The notes under the pieces were generated by a model. The model searched no databases and was not told the origin of the DNA. It was given only the letters and a program-made list of their open reading frames with translations. Made by a program: the position numbers and the translations under genes. DNA of 64,000 nt from an uncultured Christensenella sp. (lineage in GTDB: Bacteria; Bacillota; Clostridia; Christensenellales; Borkfalkiaceae): NCBI GenBank assembly GCA_910586065.1, contig CAJUGI010000005.1:9525-73524 (forward strand). The letters run 5' to 3'. Positions 8,091 through 16,545 of the stretch are shown one piece after another; position 1 is the stretch's first letter, and every line of letters starts with the position of its first letter.

Positions 8091-9113
8091 ATGAAGATAT
8101 TGCATGAAGAAAAGAAAACGGTTAATCCTATACGCCGCACAATCAACTACATTATTGTTCCAATATATTTAGCAACCACGGCGGCAGCATTGATAACCGG
8201 CGGCTGTCTTATGGCTGTCGATGAAAAGCGATACACGGCAGTATTTCTTATTCTTTGCGGATTTGTCGGGCTTTTAACCGCGGCGCTGTTGGTTTCACTC
8301 CCTTTTGTACGGAAAAAAGAAGCTATATCCGAAGCGGCAAAATACGATTTAGACCTTGAGAGCGTTGAATAAAAAGATAAATACGAGTTTGAACACCGCG
8401 TTCTTGCCGCCGTTGCCGAAATAAATAATCCGCCTTTTGAAACAAAAGACAAAACGATTCGCGTTACCGGCAACGCGAAACGCGAAGAGACGCTTTCTTC
8501 TTTACGGGCACTCGAAGAGACGCTTTCTTCTTTACGGGCAAACGTATTAACTTACACCGAAATCCCCGCCGACCTTGATTTTTTTGTCAGCGATATGTCT
8601 TACGAGGGGGAATTTTCGCATTACGAAACTGAAGTTGCCGACAGCGGCGCAGTGCAAATCTTTGAAAAATCCAATCTGGTTTTTTGTAGCGATTACACAT
8701 ACGTAAACGGTAAAAAATATTCTTACGACAGTTTTACGGCAACTGTAAACTCCGTGCGGGTTTTAAATCAGGTTCAGCTTAGCGTTATTTTCGAGTTTGG
8801 AGATTACCTCTGCGCAACGGCAAGGCTTGATAAAAATATTTTGGCAATTTTAAAGCGTTTTCCTGTAAAAGTCACAAACGACGGAGCGTTGAAACTGCTG
8901 CTTACAGATAAACTTAACGCGTTTACGCAGGTTTTAAAATACGGAAGAATTATTAAAATCTTTTACTTTACAAAAATAAAATGTTACAATATAATAAAAT
9001 TTAATTTAAGGAGAAATTATGGCAAGAAAACCTTTTATTGCAGGCAACTGGAAGATGAACATGACCGCAGAAAGCGGAAAAGAACTTATTGCGCAGTTAA
9101 AACCGCTGATTAA
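8091..9113 (+). pseudogene. Membrane-anchored protein gene interrupted by an in-frame TAA
   Basis: Codons 1-93 encode a short protein with two membrane helices (about 20-40 and 48-72), ending at TAA 8370-8372. The same frame then stays open without a break from 8373, through an internal ATG at 8595, to 9113. A single nonsense codon (a context GAA-TAA-AAA-GAT) therefore splits what was one gene with two N-terminal helices and a soluble C-terminal part. The frame runs about 95 bp into tpiA, so the original 3' end is also lost. A 30-bp tandem duplication lies inside. The soluble part is not recognised. An alternative is two separate small genes, but 8595 has no ribosome binding site. Confidence 0.65.
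8483..8540 (+). repeat. 30-bp in-frame tandem duplication
   Basis: Bases 8483-8510 and 8513-8540 are identical over 28 bp with a 30-bp period. The duplication adds ten codons (translating as EETLSSLRA plus a linker residue) inside the interrupted gene. It looks like a recent slippage or unequal recombination event in sequence no longer under selection. Confidence 0.9.
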
Positions 9114-9765
9114 GGAAGCAAAGTGCAACGTTGCGCTTTGCGTTCCCGCAATTTTGATACCCGCTATGGTTAAAGCGGCAAAGGGCTCTAAAATAAAAAT
9201 AGGCGCACAGAACGTGCACTGGGCGAAGTCCGGTGCGTACACGGGCGAAATTTCCGCGGATATGCTTAAAGAATACGGCGTTAAATACGTTATAATAGGT
9301 CACAGCGAACGCCGCCAGTACTTCGGAGAAACGGACGAAACGGTTAACAAGCGCACGCTTTTAGCGCTTGAAAACGAACTTACCCCCATAGTATGCGTTG
9401 GCGAAACGCTTTCCGAACGCGAAAACGGACAAACCGAAAAAGTGCTTTTAAAACAGCTTACCGAAGGACTTAAAGGCGTTGAAGATGTGACTAAACTTGT
9501 AATCGCATACGAACCCGTTTGGGCGATAGGTACGGGCAAAACCGCCACCGACGAACAGGCGCAGGAAACTATTAAGTACATAAGAAAAACATTGGGCAAG
9601 CTCTTCGGCGTTAAAAACGCCAACCGCGTAATAATTCAGTACGGCGGCAGTATGAACGCCAAAAACTGCAAGGGGCTTATGGCTCAGCCCGACATTGACG
9701 GCGGACTTATAGGCGGAGCGTCGTTAAAGCTCGACTTTGCAACCATAGTAAATTTCGATAAATAA
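9019..9765 (+). CDS. tpiA: Triosephosphate isomerase
   Basis: The 248-residue TIM barrel enzyme interconverts dihydroxyacetone phosphate and glyceraldehyde 3-phosphate. The catalytic lysine is in AGNWKMN (residues 8-14), the histidine in IGHSERR (about 94-100), and the glutamate in AYEPVWAIGTG with the phosphate loop. YGGSMNAKN and DGGLIGGASL close the barrel. The ribosome binding site AAGGAG is at 9008-9013. The promoter must lie in the decayed gene upstream, for example around the TACAAT/TATAAT-like sequence near 8984-8998. An intrinsic terminator follows immediately. Confidence 0.98.
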   Translation: MARKPFIAGNWKMNMTAESGKELIAQLKPLIKEAKCNVALCVPAILIPAMVKAAKGSKIKIGAQNVHWAKSGAYTGEISADMLKEYGVKYVIIGHSERRQYFGETDETVNKRTLLALENELTPIVCVGETLSERENGQTEKVLLKQLTEGLKGVEDVTKLVIAYEPVWAIGTGKTATDEQAQETIKYIRKTLGKLFGVKNANRVIIQYGGSMNAKNCKGLMAQPDIDGGLIGGASLKLDFATIVNFDK

Positions 9766-9782
9766 TTTAAATTATAAAAGAT

Positions 9783-9812
9783 AAAAGCCTCTGCGGTTGC
9801 AGAGGCTTTTTT
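9783..9812 (+). terminator. Intrinsic terminator of tpiA
   Basis: AAAAGCCTCTGC (9783-9794) pairs with GCAGAGGCTTTT (9799-9810) around a GGTT loop, followed by further T residues. A strong 12-bp stem. Confidence 0.93.
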
Positions 9813-10110
9813 ATTGTTGTGGACAATCCGGACTCGGTTTTCTTAAAACGGGCTTAGCGTTTTTATAAGTTTTGGCGGTGTCCTTTAAAACGTTATACTC
9901 CCTTTCTATCTGCGAAACCTCCGCATACCACGACGAATACTTTTCCCGCGTAAAAGTAATTTTGTTGAACGTGGAATAATGCTTTGTACTGCTGCAGTCT
10001 ATTCCGTAAGTCTGCCCCTCGTACTCCTGACAGCGCTGGTGCCGACAACTTCCCGACCAAAACTTTCGTACTCGCCGATAGCAGCGTTTATTATATCGTC
10101 GTCGGGTAAA
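9811..10110 (-). pseudogene. Multiply frameshifted coding relic
   Basis: No complete ORF exists between tpiA and the broken HTH gene. On the minus strand, coding-like segments line up in different frames. The 3' part (stop at 9811-9813) reads CQEYEGQTYGIDCSSTKHYS and continues to KPVLRKPSPDCPQQ. Upstream, another frame reads LPDDDIINAAIGEYESFG. A third frame starts near 10140. The change of frame between adjacent coding-like pieces indicates a degraded gene. The family is not recognised. Confidence 0.4.
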
Positions 10111-10247
10111 CCTGCACGGTTTTTGTTTCTTTTATATGCTTTTCCTCTGTTTTAATTTTAACCTGCCGAAGCGGTTATAGCATTATTATGTTAGAACTAT
10201 AATTCTAAGTTAAGTATTTTAAGAAATAAAGTTCTAAAATTTTTATG

Positions 10248-10451
10248 ATGAAATTCGGAAACAGACTTAAAGACTTATTAAAAGAAAAAAATATTTCGCA
10301 GGAAACGCTTGCAAAAAGCATAGGGGTTTCGCAACGCGCAGTTTAAAAATGGGTTAATCACCAAGCCGAACCTACCGAAAGCGTCATTGTTAACTGTGCA
10401 AAATGTTTCGAGGTTTCGGCAGACTTTATTTTGGGCTTAAGCGACGAATAA
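10248..10451 (+). pseudogene. XRE-type HTH regulator gene with an in-frame TAA at codon 33
   Basis: From ATG 10248 the frame reads MKFGNRLKDLLKEKNIS, then QETLAKSIGVSQRAV, then TAA (10344-10346), and continues in the same frame as KWVNHQAEPTESVIV to ADFILGLSDE and a final TAA at 10449-10451. The intact version would be a 67-residue Cro/CI-like protein. The stop falls in the recognition helix, where family members usually have a serine codon, so one base change explains it. Truncation before the second half of the HTH should abolish DNA binding. Confidence 0.85.
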
Positions 10452-10530
10452 ATTGCGTAACGGCTTAGCTTTATGCTTGCCTATTTCAGTTTAAAATAGT
10501 ACAATAAAAAGAAAACGAGGCGTTTATTAT

Positions 10531-12084
10531 ATGAAAAAAATTCCTTACGCGATTATCATAATGGACGGTTACGGGCTGGCGCCGAGCGGCGCGGGCAACG
10601 CCATAACCATAGACGGCAGTAAAAACGTAAACGAGCTTATTAAAAATTACCCCTCCGCTACCCTTGGCGCAAGCGGACTTTCGGTGGGGCTTCCACAAGG
10701 GCAAATGGGCAACAGCGAAGTTGGTCACCTCAATATGGGCGCGGGCAGAATAGTTTATCAGGACTTAACCAAAATTACAAAGGCGATTGAAGACGGCGAT
10801 TTTTTTGAAAACCCCGCTCTTTTGAAAGCCGTTGAAAACGCTAAACAAAACGGCAAAAAGCTGCACCTTTACGGACTTTTGTCAAACGGCGGCGTTCACA
10901 GCCACTTAACGCACGTCTTTGCACTTTTAAAGCTTGCTAAAAAAGCGGGGCTTGAAGAAGTTTTCGTGCACTGCTTTATGGACGGCAGAGACGTTTCCCC
11001 CACCTCCGGCGCTGGATTTATACGCGATTTGCAGGCGGAAATGAAAGAGGTTGGAATTGGCAAAGTAGCCTCGGTTTGCGGCAGATATTACGCAATGGAC
11101 AGAGACAACAACTGGGACAGAGTTGAAAAGGCTTATGATATGCTTACTTTGGGCGAGGGCGAAAAAACGGACGACCCTGCGGCAACGGTTGAAAAGAGTT
11201 ATGAAAACGGCGTAACCGATGAATTTTTGAAACCGATTAAAGTTTATGAAAACGGCAAACCGGTTGGACTTTTGGAAGAGGGCGACAGCGTCATCTGTTT
11301 CAACTTCCGCCCCGACAGAGCGAGAGAAATAACACGCGCCGTTTCGCAGAAAGTTTTTACAGTCCCCAAAGGCAACGCTTTCAATCGTAAAACGGGCTGG
11401 CTGCACCCCGTATATGTTTGCTTCACCGTGTACGACGCGGCTTTCGATGACGTGGATATTGCTTTCCCCAAAACCGTTTTAAACAACACCTTGGGCGAAT
11501 ATCTTGCAAAGCTCGGCAAAAAGCAATTAAGAATTGCCGAAACCGAAAAATACGCGCACGTAACCTTTTTCTTCAACGGCGGCGTGGAGTCCCCCAACGA
11601 AGGCGAGGTGAGAGATTTAATCCCCTCCCCTAAAGTTGCAACTTATGACCTTAAGCCGGAAATGAGCGCTTTTGAAGTAACCGACAAGGTTTTGGAAGAG
11701 CTTGAAAGCGGTGAATTCGACGTAATGATTTTAAACTTTGCCAACTGCGATATGGTAGGACACACCGGCGTGATTCCCGCGGCTGTTAAAGCCGTACACA
11801 CAGTTGACGAGTGCGTAAAAAGGGTTACGGACAAAATTCTTGAAATGGGCGGCGCGGCTCTTTTAACCGCAGACCACGGAAATGCGGATAAACTTTTATC
11901 TGAGGACGGTTCTCCCTTTACGGCGCATACCACAAACCCAGTACCCGTTGTGCTCGTTTCGGAAAAATACAAAAAAGCGAGCTTGCGCAAGGACGGAATA
12001 CTTGCGGATTTGGCGCCTACCCTCCTTACCGTTATGGGCGTGCCCGTTCCAAAAGAAATGACGGGAAAGAGTTTGATAAAATAA
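10531..12084 (+). CDS. gpmI: Phosphoglycerate mutase, 2,3-bisphosphoglycerate-independent
   Basis: The 517-residue manganese enzyme of the alkaline phosphatase superfamily converts 3-phosphoglycerate to 2-phosphoglycerate. It begins with the metal-binding IIMDGYGLAPSG. The phosphorylated serine is in GNSEVGHLNMGAGR (about 62-75), and HGNAD plus HTTNPVPVVL give the remaining ligands. Length matches the family (about 510). A GAGG box lies about 10 bases before ATG 10531. Its own terminator follows. With pgk and tpiA it forms a lower-glycolysis cluster with individual transcription units. Confidence 0.98.
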   Translation: MKKIPYAIIIMDGYGLAPSGAGNAITIDGSKNVNELIKNYPSATLGASGLSVGLPQGQMGNSEVGHLNMGAGRIVYQDLTKITKAIEDGDFFENPALLKAVENAKQNGKKLHLYGLLSNGGVHSHLTHVFALLKLAKKAGLEEVFVHCFMDGRDVSPTSGAGFIRDLQAEMKEVGIGKVASVCGRYYAMDRDNNWDRVEKAYDMLTLGEGEKTDDPAATVEKSYENGVTDEFLKPIKVYENGKPVGLLEEGDSVICFNFRPDRAREITRAVSQKVFTVPKGNAFNRKTGWLHPVYVCFTVYDAAFDDVDIAFPKTVLNNTLGEYLAKLGKKQLRIAETEKYAHVTFFFNGGVESPNEGEVRDLIPSPKVATYDLKPEMSAFEVTDKVLEELESGEFDVMILNFANCDMVGHTGVIPAAVKAVHTVDECVKRVTDKILEMGGAALLTADHGNADKLLSEDGSPFTAHTTNPVPVVLVSEKYKKASLRKDGILADLAPTLLTVMGVPVPKEMTGKSLIK

Positions 12085-12100
12085 TGATTGCAATAAAAGA

Positions 12101-12133
12101 ACGCGGCGGACGAAAAATTGTCCGCCGCGTTTT
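12101..12133 (+). terminator. Intrinsic terminator of gpmI
   Basis: ACGCGGCGGAC (12101-12111) pairs with GTCCGCCGCGT (12120-12130) and is followed by TTT. Confidence 0.9.
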
Positions 12134-12217
12134 GCTTGTTCGCGTAGAGTAAAAGAGCTAATAAATAATATAAAACAACTATTAATTCATTTTTTAACAA
12201 GCTTAATCATATTATGT

Positions 12218-12261
12218 GACACAGTGTGCTTAATGTCAAACAAAATCAAGCACAATGTGCT
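12218..12261. promoter_or_regulatory. Twin 13-bp operator palindromes upstream of an XRE repressor
   Basis: Site 2 at 12249-12261 is a perfect palindrome AGCACA-A-TGTGCT. Site 1 at 12218-12230 is GACACA-G-TGTGCT, the same element with two changes in one half. Their centres (12224 and 12255) are 31 bp apart, about three helical turns, so bound dimers would face the same side of the DNA. They sit directly ahead of the HTH gene at 12274 and are its likely autoregulatory sites (inference). Confidence 0.7.
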
Positions 12262-12273
12262 ATTTATTTTAAT

Positions 12274-12486
12274 ATGATATCTATTGATGAAATTCAAGTT
12301 CGTTTACGCGAAGCTATTAAACTTAGTAATCTAACGCAAACCGAGATAGCTAAACGATTAGGGATAAGCCAGGGTACAGTAAGCAAATATATGCGACTTA
12401 ATAAATATCCCGCGCTTGACACCTTTGCAAACCTGTGCGAAATTTTAGACGTTTCGGCAGACGACATTTTGGGACTGAGAAAGTAA
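12274..12486 (+). CDS. Small XRE-family HTH repressor
   Basis: Starting at ATG 12274 the product is 70 residues: MISIDEIQVRLREAI, then the helix-turn-helix NLTQTEIAKRLGISQGTVSK, then a C-terminal helix ending SADDILGLRK. A GTG-initiated extension from 12226 would run through the operators and is unlikely. No Shine-Dalgarno sequence precedes the ATG. The two palindromes upstream suggest self-repression; the short terminator behind it separates it from the EamA gene. It is close in style to the 69-residue regulator at 28179-28388. Confidence 0.8.
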   Translation: MISIDEIQVRLREAIKLSNLTQTEIAKRLGISQGTVSKYMRLNKYPALDTFANLCEILDVSADDILGLRK

Positions 12487-12511
12487 GGCAATTTGTTTGC
12501 CTTATTTTTTT
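12484..12511 (+). terminator. Short terminator after the XRE gene
   Basis: TAAGGCAA (12484-12491) pairs with TTGCCTTA (12497-12504) around TTTGT, followed by seven T residues. The stem begins inside the stop codon of the repressor gene. Confidence 0.75.
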
Positions 12512-12525
12512 GTTTAAAATATAAT
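12498..12525 (+). promoter_or_regulatory. Candidate promoter of the EamA gene
   Basis: TTGCCT (12498-12503), 16 bases, TATAAT (12520-12525). The start of transcription would fall near 12532, within about two bases of the ATG at 12534, so the mRNA could be leaderless. The -35 overlaps the preceding terminator. Confidence 0.55.
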
Positions 12526-12533
12526 GTACAGAG

Positions 12534-13532
12534 ATGCTTATTAAAGACAAGGAAAAGTTTTTTACAAAGCCGATTGTGGTGTGCTTGTGCGCGGTTTTTT
12601 GCTGCCTTTTGTGGGGCAGCGCTTTTCCGTGCGTTAAACTCGGATATAAATTATTTGAAATAGACACGCAAAACTCTTTTTCCCTTATACTGTTTGCCGG
12701 AATGCGGTTTACTCTCTCCGGGATATTCGTAATAGCTTTCGGTTCAATAACCCAAAAAAGATTTTTAGCGCCTAAACCCCGCAATATATGGCGGGTAAGC
12801 GTTGTTGCACTGTTTCAAACGGCTATGCAATACACCTTTTTTTACATTGGGCTTGCCAACAACACAGGGGTTAAATCTTCGGTTTTAAACGGTCTTGGGG
12901 TGTTCTTTACGATAATTGCCGCGTGCTTTATTTTTCGCACAGAAAAATTTAATTTAATTAAGCTTCTTGGGTGTGTTTTGGGCTTCGGCGGGGTGATTTT
13001 GATTAATCTGGGCGGGGCGGACGGTTTTTCGTTCAGCTTTTCTTTAACGGGCGAGGGCTTTATAATTTTTTCGGGACTGTCCTCCGCCGTCGCCGCGGGA
13101 TTTGTTAAAGTTTTTTCCAAACACGAAGACACGACCGCGCTGTGCGGTTATCAATTCCTTTTGGGCGGTGTTGTGCTTGTGATTATAGGGCTTGCAGGCG
13201 GCGGACAAATACCCGCAATAAACGCGGGCGGAGCGTTTATGCTTTTGTACCTTGCGTTTCTTTCAGCGTGCGCGTTTACTCTGCAAGGCTTTTTGCTGCG
13301 CTATAATCCCGTCTCTAAAATCGCCGTTTACAAGAGCACCAATCCCCTGTTCGGCGCGGTGTTTTCCGCGATTATCTTGGGAGAGAGCGACCAGCTATTA
13401 AACTGGTTTGCGCTTTTGGCAATTGCGCTTGTGTGCGCCGGAATTTTTGTGATTAATAAGTTCGGAGAAATGAAATTAAGAAAAAAAGAACCGCCCGCCG
13501 AAAGCGCCGACGACGGTACAACTAAAAAATAG
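12534..13532 (+). CDS. EamA/DMT-superfamily transporter
   Basis: The 332-residue integral membrane protein has about ten transmembrane helices arranged as two EamA repeats. The first carries CLLWGSAFPCVKLGY (a typical DMT start). The second ends with the characteristic YKSTNPLFGAVFSAIILGES before the last helix. The tail is charged and cytoplasmic. Family members export amino acids, purines or other metabolites; the substrate cannot be told from sequence or neighbours. There is no Shine-Dalgarno sequence ahead of the ATG. Confidence 0.88.
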   Translation: MLIKDKEKFFTKPIVVCLCAVFCCLLWGSAFPCVKLGYKLFEIDTQNSFSLILFAGMRFTLSGIFVIAFGSITQKRFLAPKPRNIWRVSVVALFQTAMQYTFFYIGLANNTGVKSSVLNGLGVFFTIIAACFIFRTEKFNLIKLLGCVLGFGGVILINLGGADGFSFSFSLTGEGFIIFSGLSSAVAAGFVKVFSKHEDTTALCGYQFLLGGVVLVIIGLAGGGQIPAINAGGAFMLLYLAFLSACAFTLQGFLLRYNPVSKIAVYKSTNPLFGAVFSAIILGESDQLLNWFALLAIALVCAGIFVINKFGEMKLRKKEPPAESADDGTTKK

Positions 13533-13565
13533 CGCTAAAATTTTTTAAAACGACCGCATTTTTGA

Positions 13566-13594
13566 TTGTAAAAAGCCAAAAACCGTGTTATAAT
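13566..13594 (+). promoter_or_regulatory. Promoter of secG
   Basis: TTGTAA (13566-13571), 17-base spacer, TATAAT (13589-13594), followed by AGAGG ahead of the secG ATG at 13625. Confidence 0.75.
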
Positions 13595-13624
13595 TACTTG
13601 GTAAAATGTTTTAGAGGTTTTAAA

Positions 13625-13930
13625 ATGTTAAGCATTTTGATGGAAGGCATGGCGCCTTGGGTATATACTTTATACTGGGTAATAATGATTATATGTTTCG
13701 TCCTTATATTTATTGCGGCGCTGCTTGCAATAATCGCGATTCTTTTTCAGAAGAGCAATTCGGACGGCATTCAGGGAATTACCGCTTCGAGCGAAACTTT
13801 CTTTGGCAAGAACAAGGGGCGCTCGATTGAAAGCAAGCTTAAAAAATGGTCCTGGATATTGCTTGGAATCATTGCCGGTCTTTCAATCGTAATTTATATC
13901 ATTCAGTTGATTGCTCCTACTGCTTCTTAA
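13625..13930 (+). CDS. secG: Preprotein translocase subunit SecG
   Basis: From ATG 13625 the product is 101 residues with two transmembrane helices (about 14-38 and 75-95) joined by the SecG loop SETFFGKNKGRSIESKLKK. SecG is the small subunit of the SecYEG channel. A longer frame from 13562 includes the promoter and is rejected. The secG-rnr-smpB order is conserved in Firmicutes. Confidence 0.93.
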   Translation: MLSILMEGMAPWVYTLYWVIMIICFVLIFIAALLAIIAILFQKSNSDGIQGITASSETFFGKNKGRSIESKLKKWSWILLGIIAGLSIVIYIIQLIAPTAS

Positions 13931-13946
13931 ATTCGAAAATTCACAC

Positions 13947-13977
13947 AAGCGGCTTAAAAATAAGCCGCTTTTATTTT
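13947..13977 (+). terminator. Terminator or attenuator between secG and rnr
   Basis: AAGCGGCTTA (13947-13956) pairs with TAAGCCGCTT (13961-13970) around AAAA, followed by TTATTTTA. It ends only 8 bases before the rnr start, so it probably reduces rather than abolishes read-through into rnr-smpB. Confidence 0.85.
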
Positions 13978-13984
13978 ACATAGC

Positions 13985-15961
13985 ATGAGTTACAAAAAAC
14001 ACACTAAAAGCGGCAACCGTAGCCGCAACACCCGCGGCCGCGATAACCTCGGCACACGTAGCCGCAATGCACATGTAAAAACCTTTACCGGTACAGTGCA
14101 GGGCAGCGACAAGGGCTACGCATTTATTATACCCGACGATAAAGAACAATTTAAAGAGGATTTTTTTGTGCCTCGCCACTCGGTGAACGGCGCATACCAC
14201 GGTGACAGCGTGCTTGCCGCAATTGTTAAAGGCGGCGACCGCGAGGCAAGCGTTTTGAAAATTTTAAAGCGCGGCGCAACACGCATAACAGGTACCGCGG
14301 AAGTTTTAAAGGGGAACGTAACCGTTTACCCCGACAACTTAAGGTATTCCCCCGTTTTTGTAGCAACGTCGCTTACAAACGGCGCAAGAAACGGCGATAA
14401 AGTTATTTGCGAAATTACAAATTACCCAAAGGGCAAACTGCCCGGCGGGAAAATAGTTGAAATTCTCGGCGAAAGCGGCGAGCTTTATTGCGAAGAACTT
14501 GCAATTATCCGTTCGTTTGAGTTGGAAACGGAATTTCCGGAAGATGTTTTGGCTGAGGCGCGCAAGGTTGCAGATGAAAAAGTGATTTTGGGCAAGCGCA
14601 GGGACTTGCGGCAAAGACTTATTTTCACCATAGACGGCGAGGACACACGCGACATTGACGACGGCGTAAGTTTGGAAATTGTGAACGGAAACTTTGTTTT
14701 AGGCGTACACATTGCCGACGTCAGCCATTACGTTAAATTTAAATCCGCACTTGACAAAAACGCATATTCGCGCGGAACTAGCGTTTACTTTCCGGACAGA
14801 GTTCTGCCAATGTTGCCCAAAGAACTTTCAAACGGCGCCTGCTCTTTAAACGAGGGCGAGGACAGATTTGCACTCTCGTGCGAAATGACGTTTAATAAAA
14901 ACGGCGAGAGATTAAGTTATGAAATTTTTAAAAGCGTGATAAAAAGCCGTCGCAAGACGACATACACTACCGTTCAGTCTATAATCGATAACGATAATAA
15001 TGCATGCAAAAAATACGCTGACATTGTTGAAACCGTTTTAAATATGAAGGATTTGTGTCTTGCGCTGGAAAGAAAGCGCGATAATGCGGGTTCTGTAAAT
15101 CTGGACGTGAAAGAGGCGCATATTTACGTTGACGGCAACGGAGAAATTGTAATTCCGCCGTGTGAGAGAATGCTTTCGCAACGGATTATAGAACAATTTA
15201 TGATTTCCGCAAACGAAGCTGTTGCCGAATTTTTGCAAAAAAATAACGCGCCCTGCCTTTTCCGTATTCACGAAAGCCCAGCAGAGGATAAAGCCGCGTC
15301 TTTTTGCGCGTTTTTGCGAGACTTGGGAATTAATGTTAAAGAATTTAAAGGCGATATAACTCCGGCGGACTTTCAGAAAATTTTAAAAGCCGCCGAGGAT
15401 AAACCGTATTTTACGGTTATAAACAAAGTTATGCTGCGCACTATGCAGAAAGCCCGCTACGCCGAGGAAAATTTGGGACACTTCGGACTTGCCTCCTCCT
15501 GCTACTGTCACTTCACCTCGCCTATCAGACGTTATCCCGACCTGTTCGTGCACCGCTCGTTAAAACTCGCGCTTGATAAAAACGAAGAAAAAGCGCAAAA
15601 GCTTTACGGCGGAATCGCACACGATGCGGGAGTTGACTGTTCTGCGCGTGAGCGTGTTGCCGATGAAGCCGAACGCAAGGTTGACGATTTGTATAAACTT
15701 GCGTATATGTCGGAAAGGCTGGGCGAAGAGTTCGACGCGGTTATTTCAGGCGTTACTTCGCACGGAATTTACTGCGAGCTTGAAAACACAGTTGAAGGAT
15801 TTGTACCTTTGGAAGATTTGCCCAAAGACAGATACGAATTTTTTGAAGATAAATTTTTATTGAAGGGCACAAAGCACCGCTACAAATTGGGCGACACCGT
15901 CAAAGTTAAGGTCGCTGATTACGATTTGGGCAGAATGAAAGTATTGTTTGCAATTATTTGA
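13985..15961 (+). CDS. rnr: Ribonuclease R
   Basis: The 658-residue 3'-to-5' exoribonuclease degrades structured RNA and partners with SmpB in trans-translation. After a basic N-terminus (residues 1-30) come cold-shock domains (FTGTVQGSDKGYAFIIP). The RNB catalytic domain follows with the metal-binding motif IDGEDTRDIDDGVSLE, and YCHFTSPIRRYPDLFVHR near the end. An S1 domain closes the protein (FDAVISGVTSHGIYCELE). It is shorter than E. coli RNase R (813) but typical of Clostridia. It has no evident ribosome binding site and lies just behind a terminator. smpB starts 8 bp after its stop. Confidence 0.96.
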   Translation: MSYKKHTKSGNRSRNTRGRDNLGTRSRNAHVKTFTGTVQGSDKGYAFIIPDDKEQFKEDFFVPRHSVNGAYHGDSVLAAIVKGGDREASVLKILKRGATRITGTAEVLKGNVTVYPDNLRYSPVFVATSLTNGARNGDKVICEITNYPKGKLPGGKIVEILGESGELYCEELAIIRSFELETEFPEDVLAEARKVADEKVILGKRRDLRQRLIFTIDGEDTRDIDDGVSLEIVNGNFVLGVHIADVSHYVKFKSALDKNAYSRGTSVYFPDRVLPMLPKELSNGACSLNEGEDRFALSCEMTFNKNGERLSYEIFKSVIKSRRKTTYTTVQSIIDNDNNACKKYADIVETVLNMKDLCLALERKRDNAGSVNLDVKEAHIYVDGNGEIVIPPCERMLSQRIIEQFMISANEAVAEFLQKNNAPCLFRIHESPAEDKAASFCAFLRDLGINVKEFKGDITPADFQKILKAAEDKPYFTVINKVMLRTMQKARYAEENLGHFGLASSCYCHFTSPIRRYPDLFVHRSLKLALDKNEEKAQKLYGGIAHDAGVDCSARERVADEAERKVDDLYKLAYMSERLGEEFDAVISGVTSHGIYCELENTVEGFVPLEDLPKDRYEFFEDKFLLKGTKHRYKLGDTVKVKVADYDLGRMKVLFAII

Positions 15962-15969
15962 CTTAAAAA

Positions 15970-16419
15970 ATGAAACAGATAGCATATAACAAATACGCTT
16001 TATACGAATATTTCATAATTGAAAAATACGAGGCGGGCATAGTTTTAGAGGGCGCTGAAGTAAAGCAACTCAGAGCAGGAAACTGCAATTTAAAGGACAG
16101 TTTCTGCCTGTTGAGAAACGGGGAAATTACGCTTAAAAATTTGCACATACCCGTTTATGACAAGGCCGGCGCGTTTTCTTCAAAAGATAGTAAGCGCGAC
16201 CGAAAGCTTTTGATGCACAAGAACGAGATTGCAAAACTTGCGGGAAAAATCAATGAAAAAGGATTTACGCTTGTACCTTTACAGCTGTATTTTTCGGGAA
16301 GTCTTATTAAAGCGGAAATTGCTCTTTGCAGGGGCAAACAGAATTACGATAAAAAGCGCACGATAGCCGAAAGAGACCAGAAACGCGCTTTGGACAGAGA
16401 AATTAAAAACTACAGATAA
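15970..16419 (+). CDS. smpB: SsrA-binding protein SmpB
   Basis: The 149-residue protein binds tmRNA for ribosome rescue. Conserved elements are the start IAYNKYALYEYFIIEKYEAG, EGAEVKQLRAGNCNLKDSF, the strand LVPLQLYFSGSLIKAEIALC, and the basic tail GKQNYDKKRTIAERD that inserts into the mRNA channel. It is cotranscribed with rnr. No ssrA gene follows in this window. Confidence 0.97.
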   Translation: MKQIAYNKYALYEYFIIEKYEAGIVLEGAEVKQLRAGNCNLKDSFCLLRNGEITLKNLHIPVYDKAGAFSSKDSKRDRKLLMHKNEIAKLAGKINEKGFTLVPLQLYFSGSLIKAEIALCRGKQNYDKKRTIAERDQKRALDREIKNYR

Positions 16420-16545
16420 TTTTAGCGCACTTTTTGATTTTGCACAATACAGACACGGATTTTTACGGTTAAGTTCGTCAAAACCAAATTCAGCGCTTTG
16501 GAAAGATAAATTAAGAAATACAAATAATTTCCAAGGAGAAACGTT

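Noticed and set aside
8370..10346. UAA readthrough or recoding to explain the in-frame TAA codons
   Set aside because: TAA is the normal stop of many intact genes in the window, and both affected genes lie in a region with other clear decay, so nonsense mutation is simpler.
16420..16545. tmRNA gene after smpB, or a SAM riboswitch before metY
   Set aside because: The gap is 126 bp, too short for ssrA, with no tag-like sequence or tRNA-like end. It lacks the SAM aptamer core seen at 34200.
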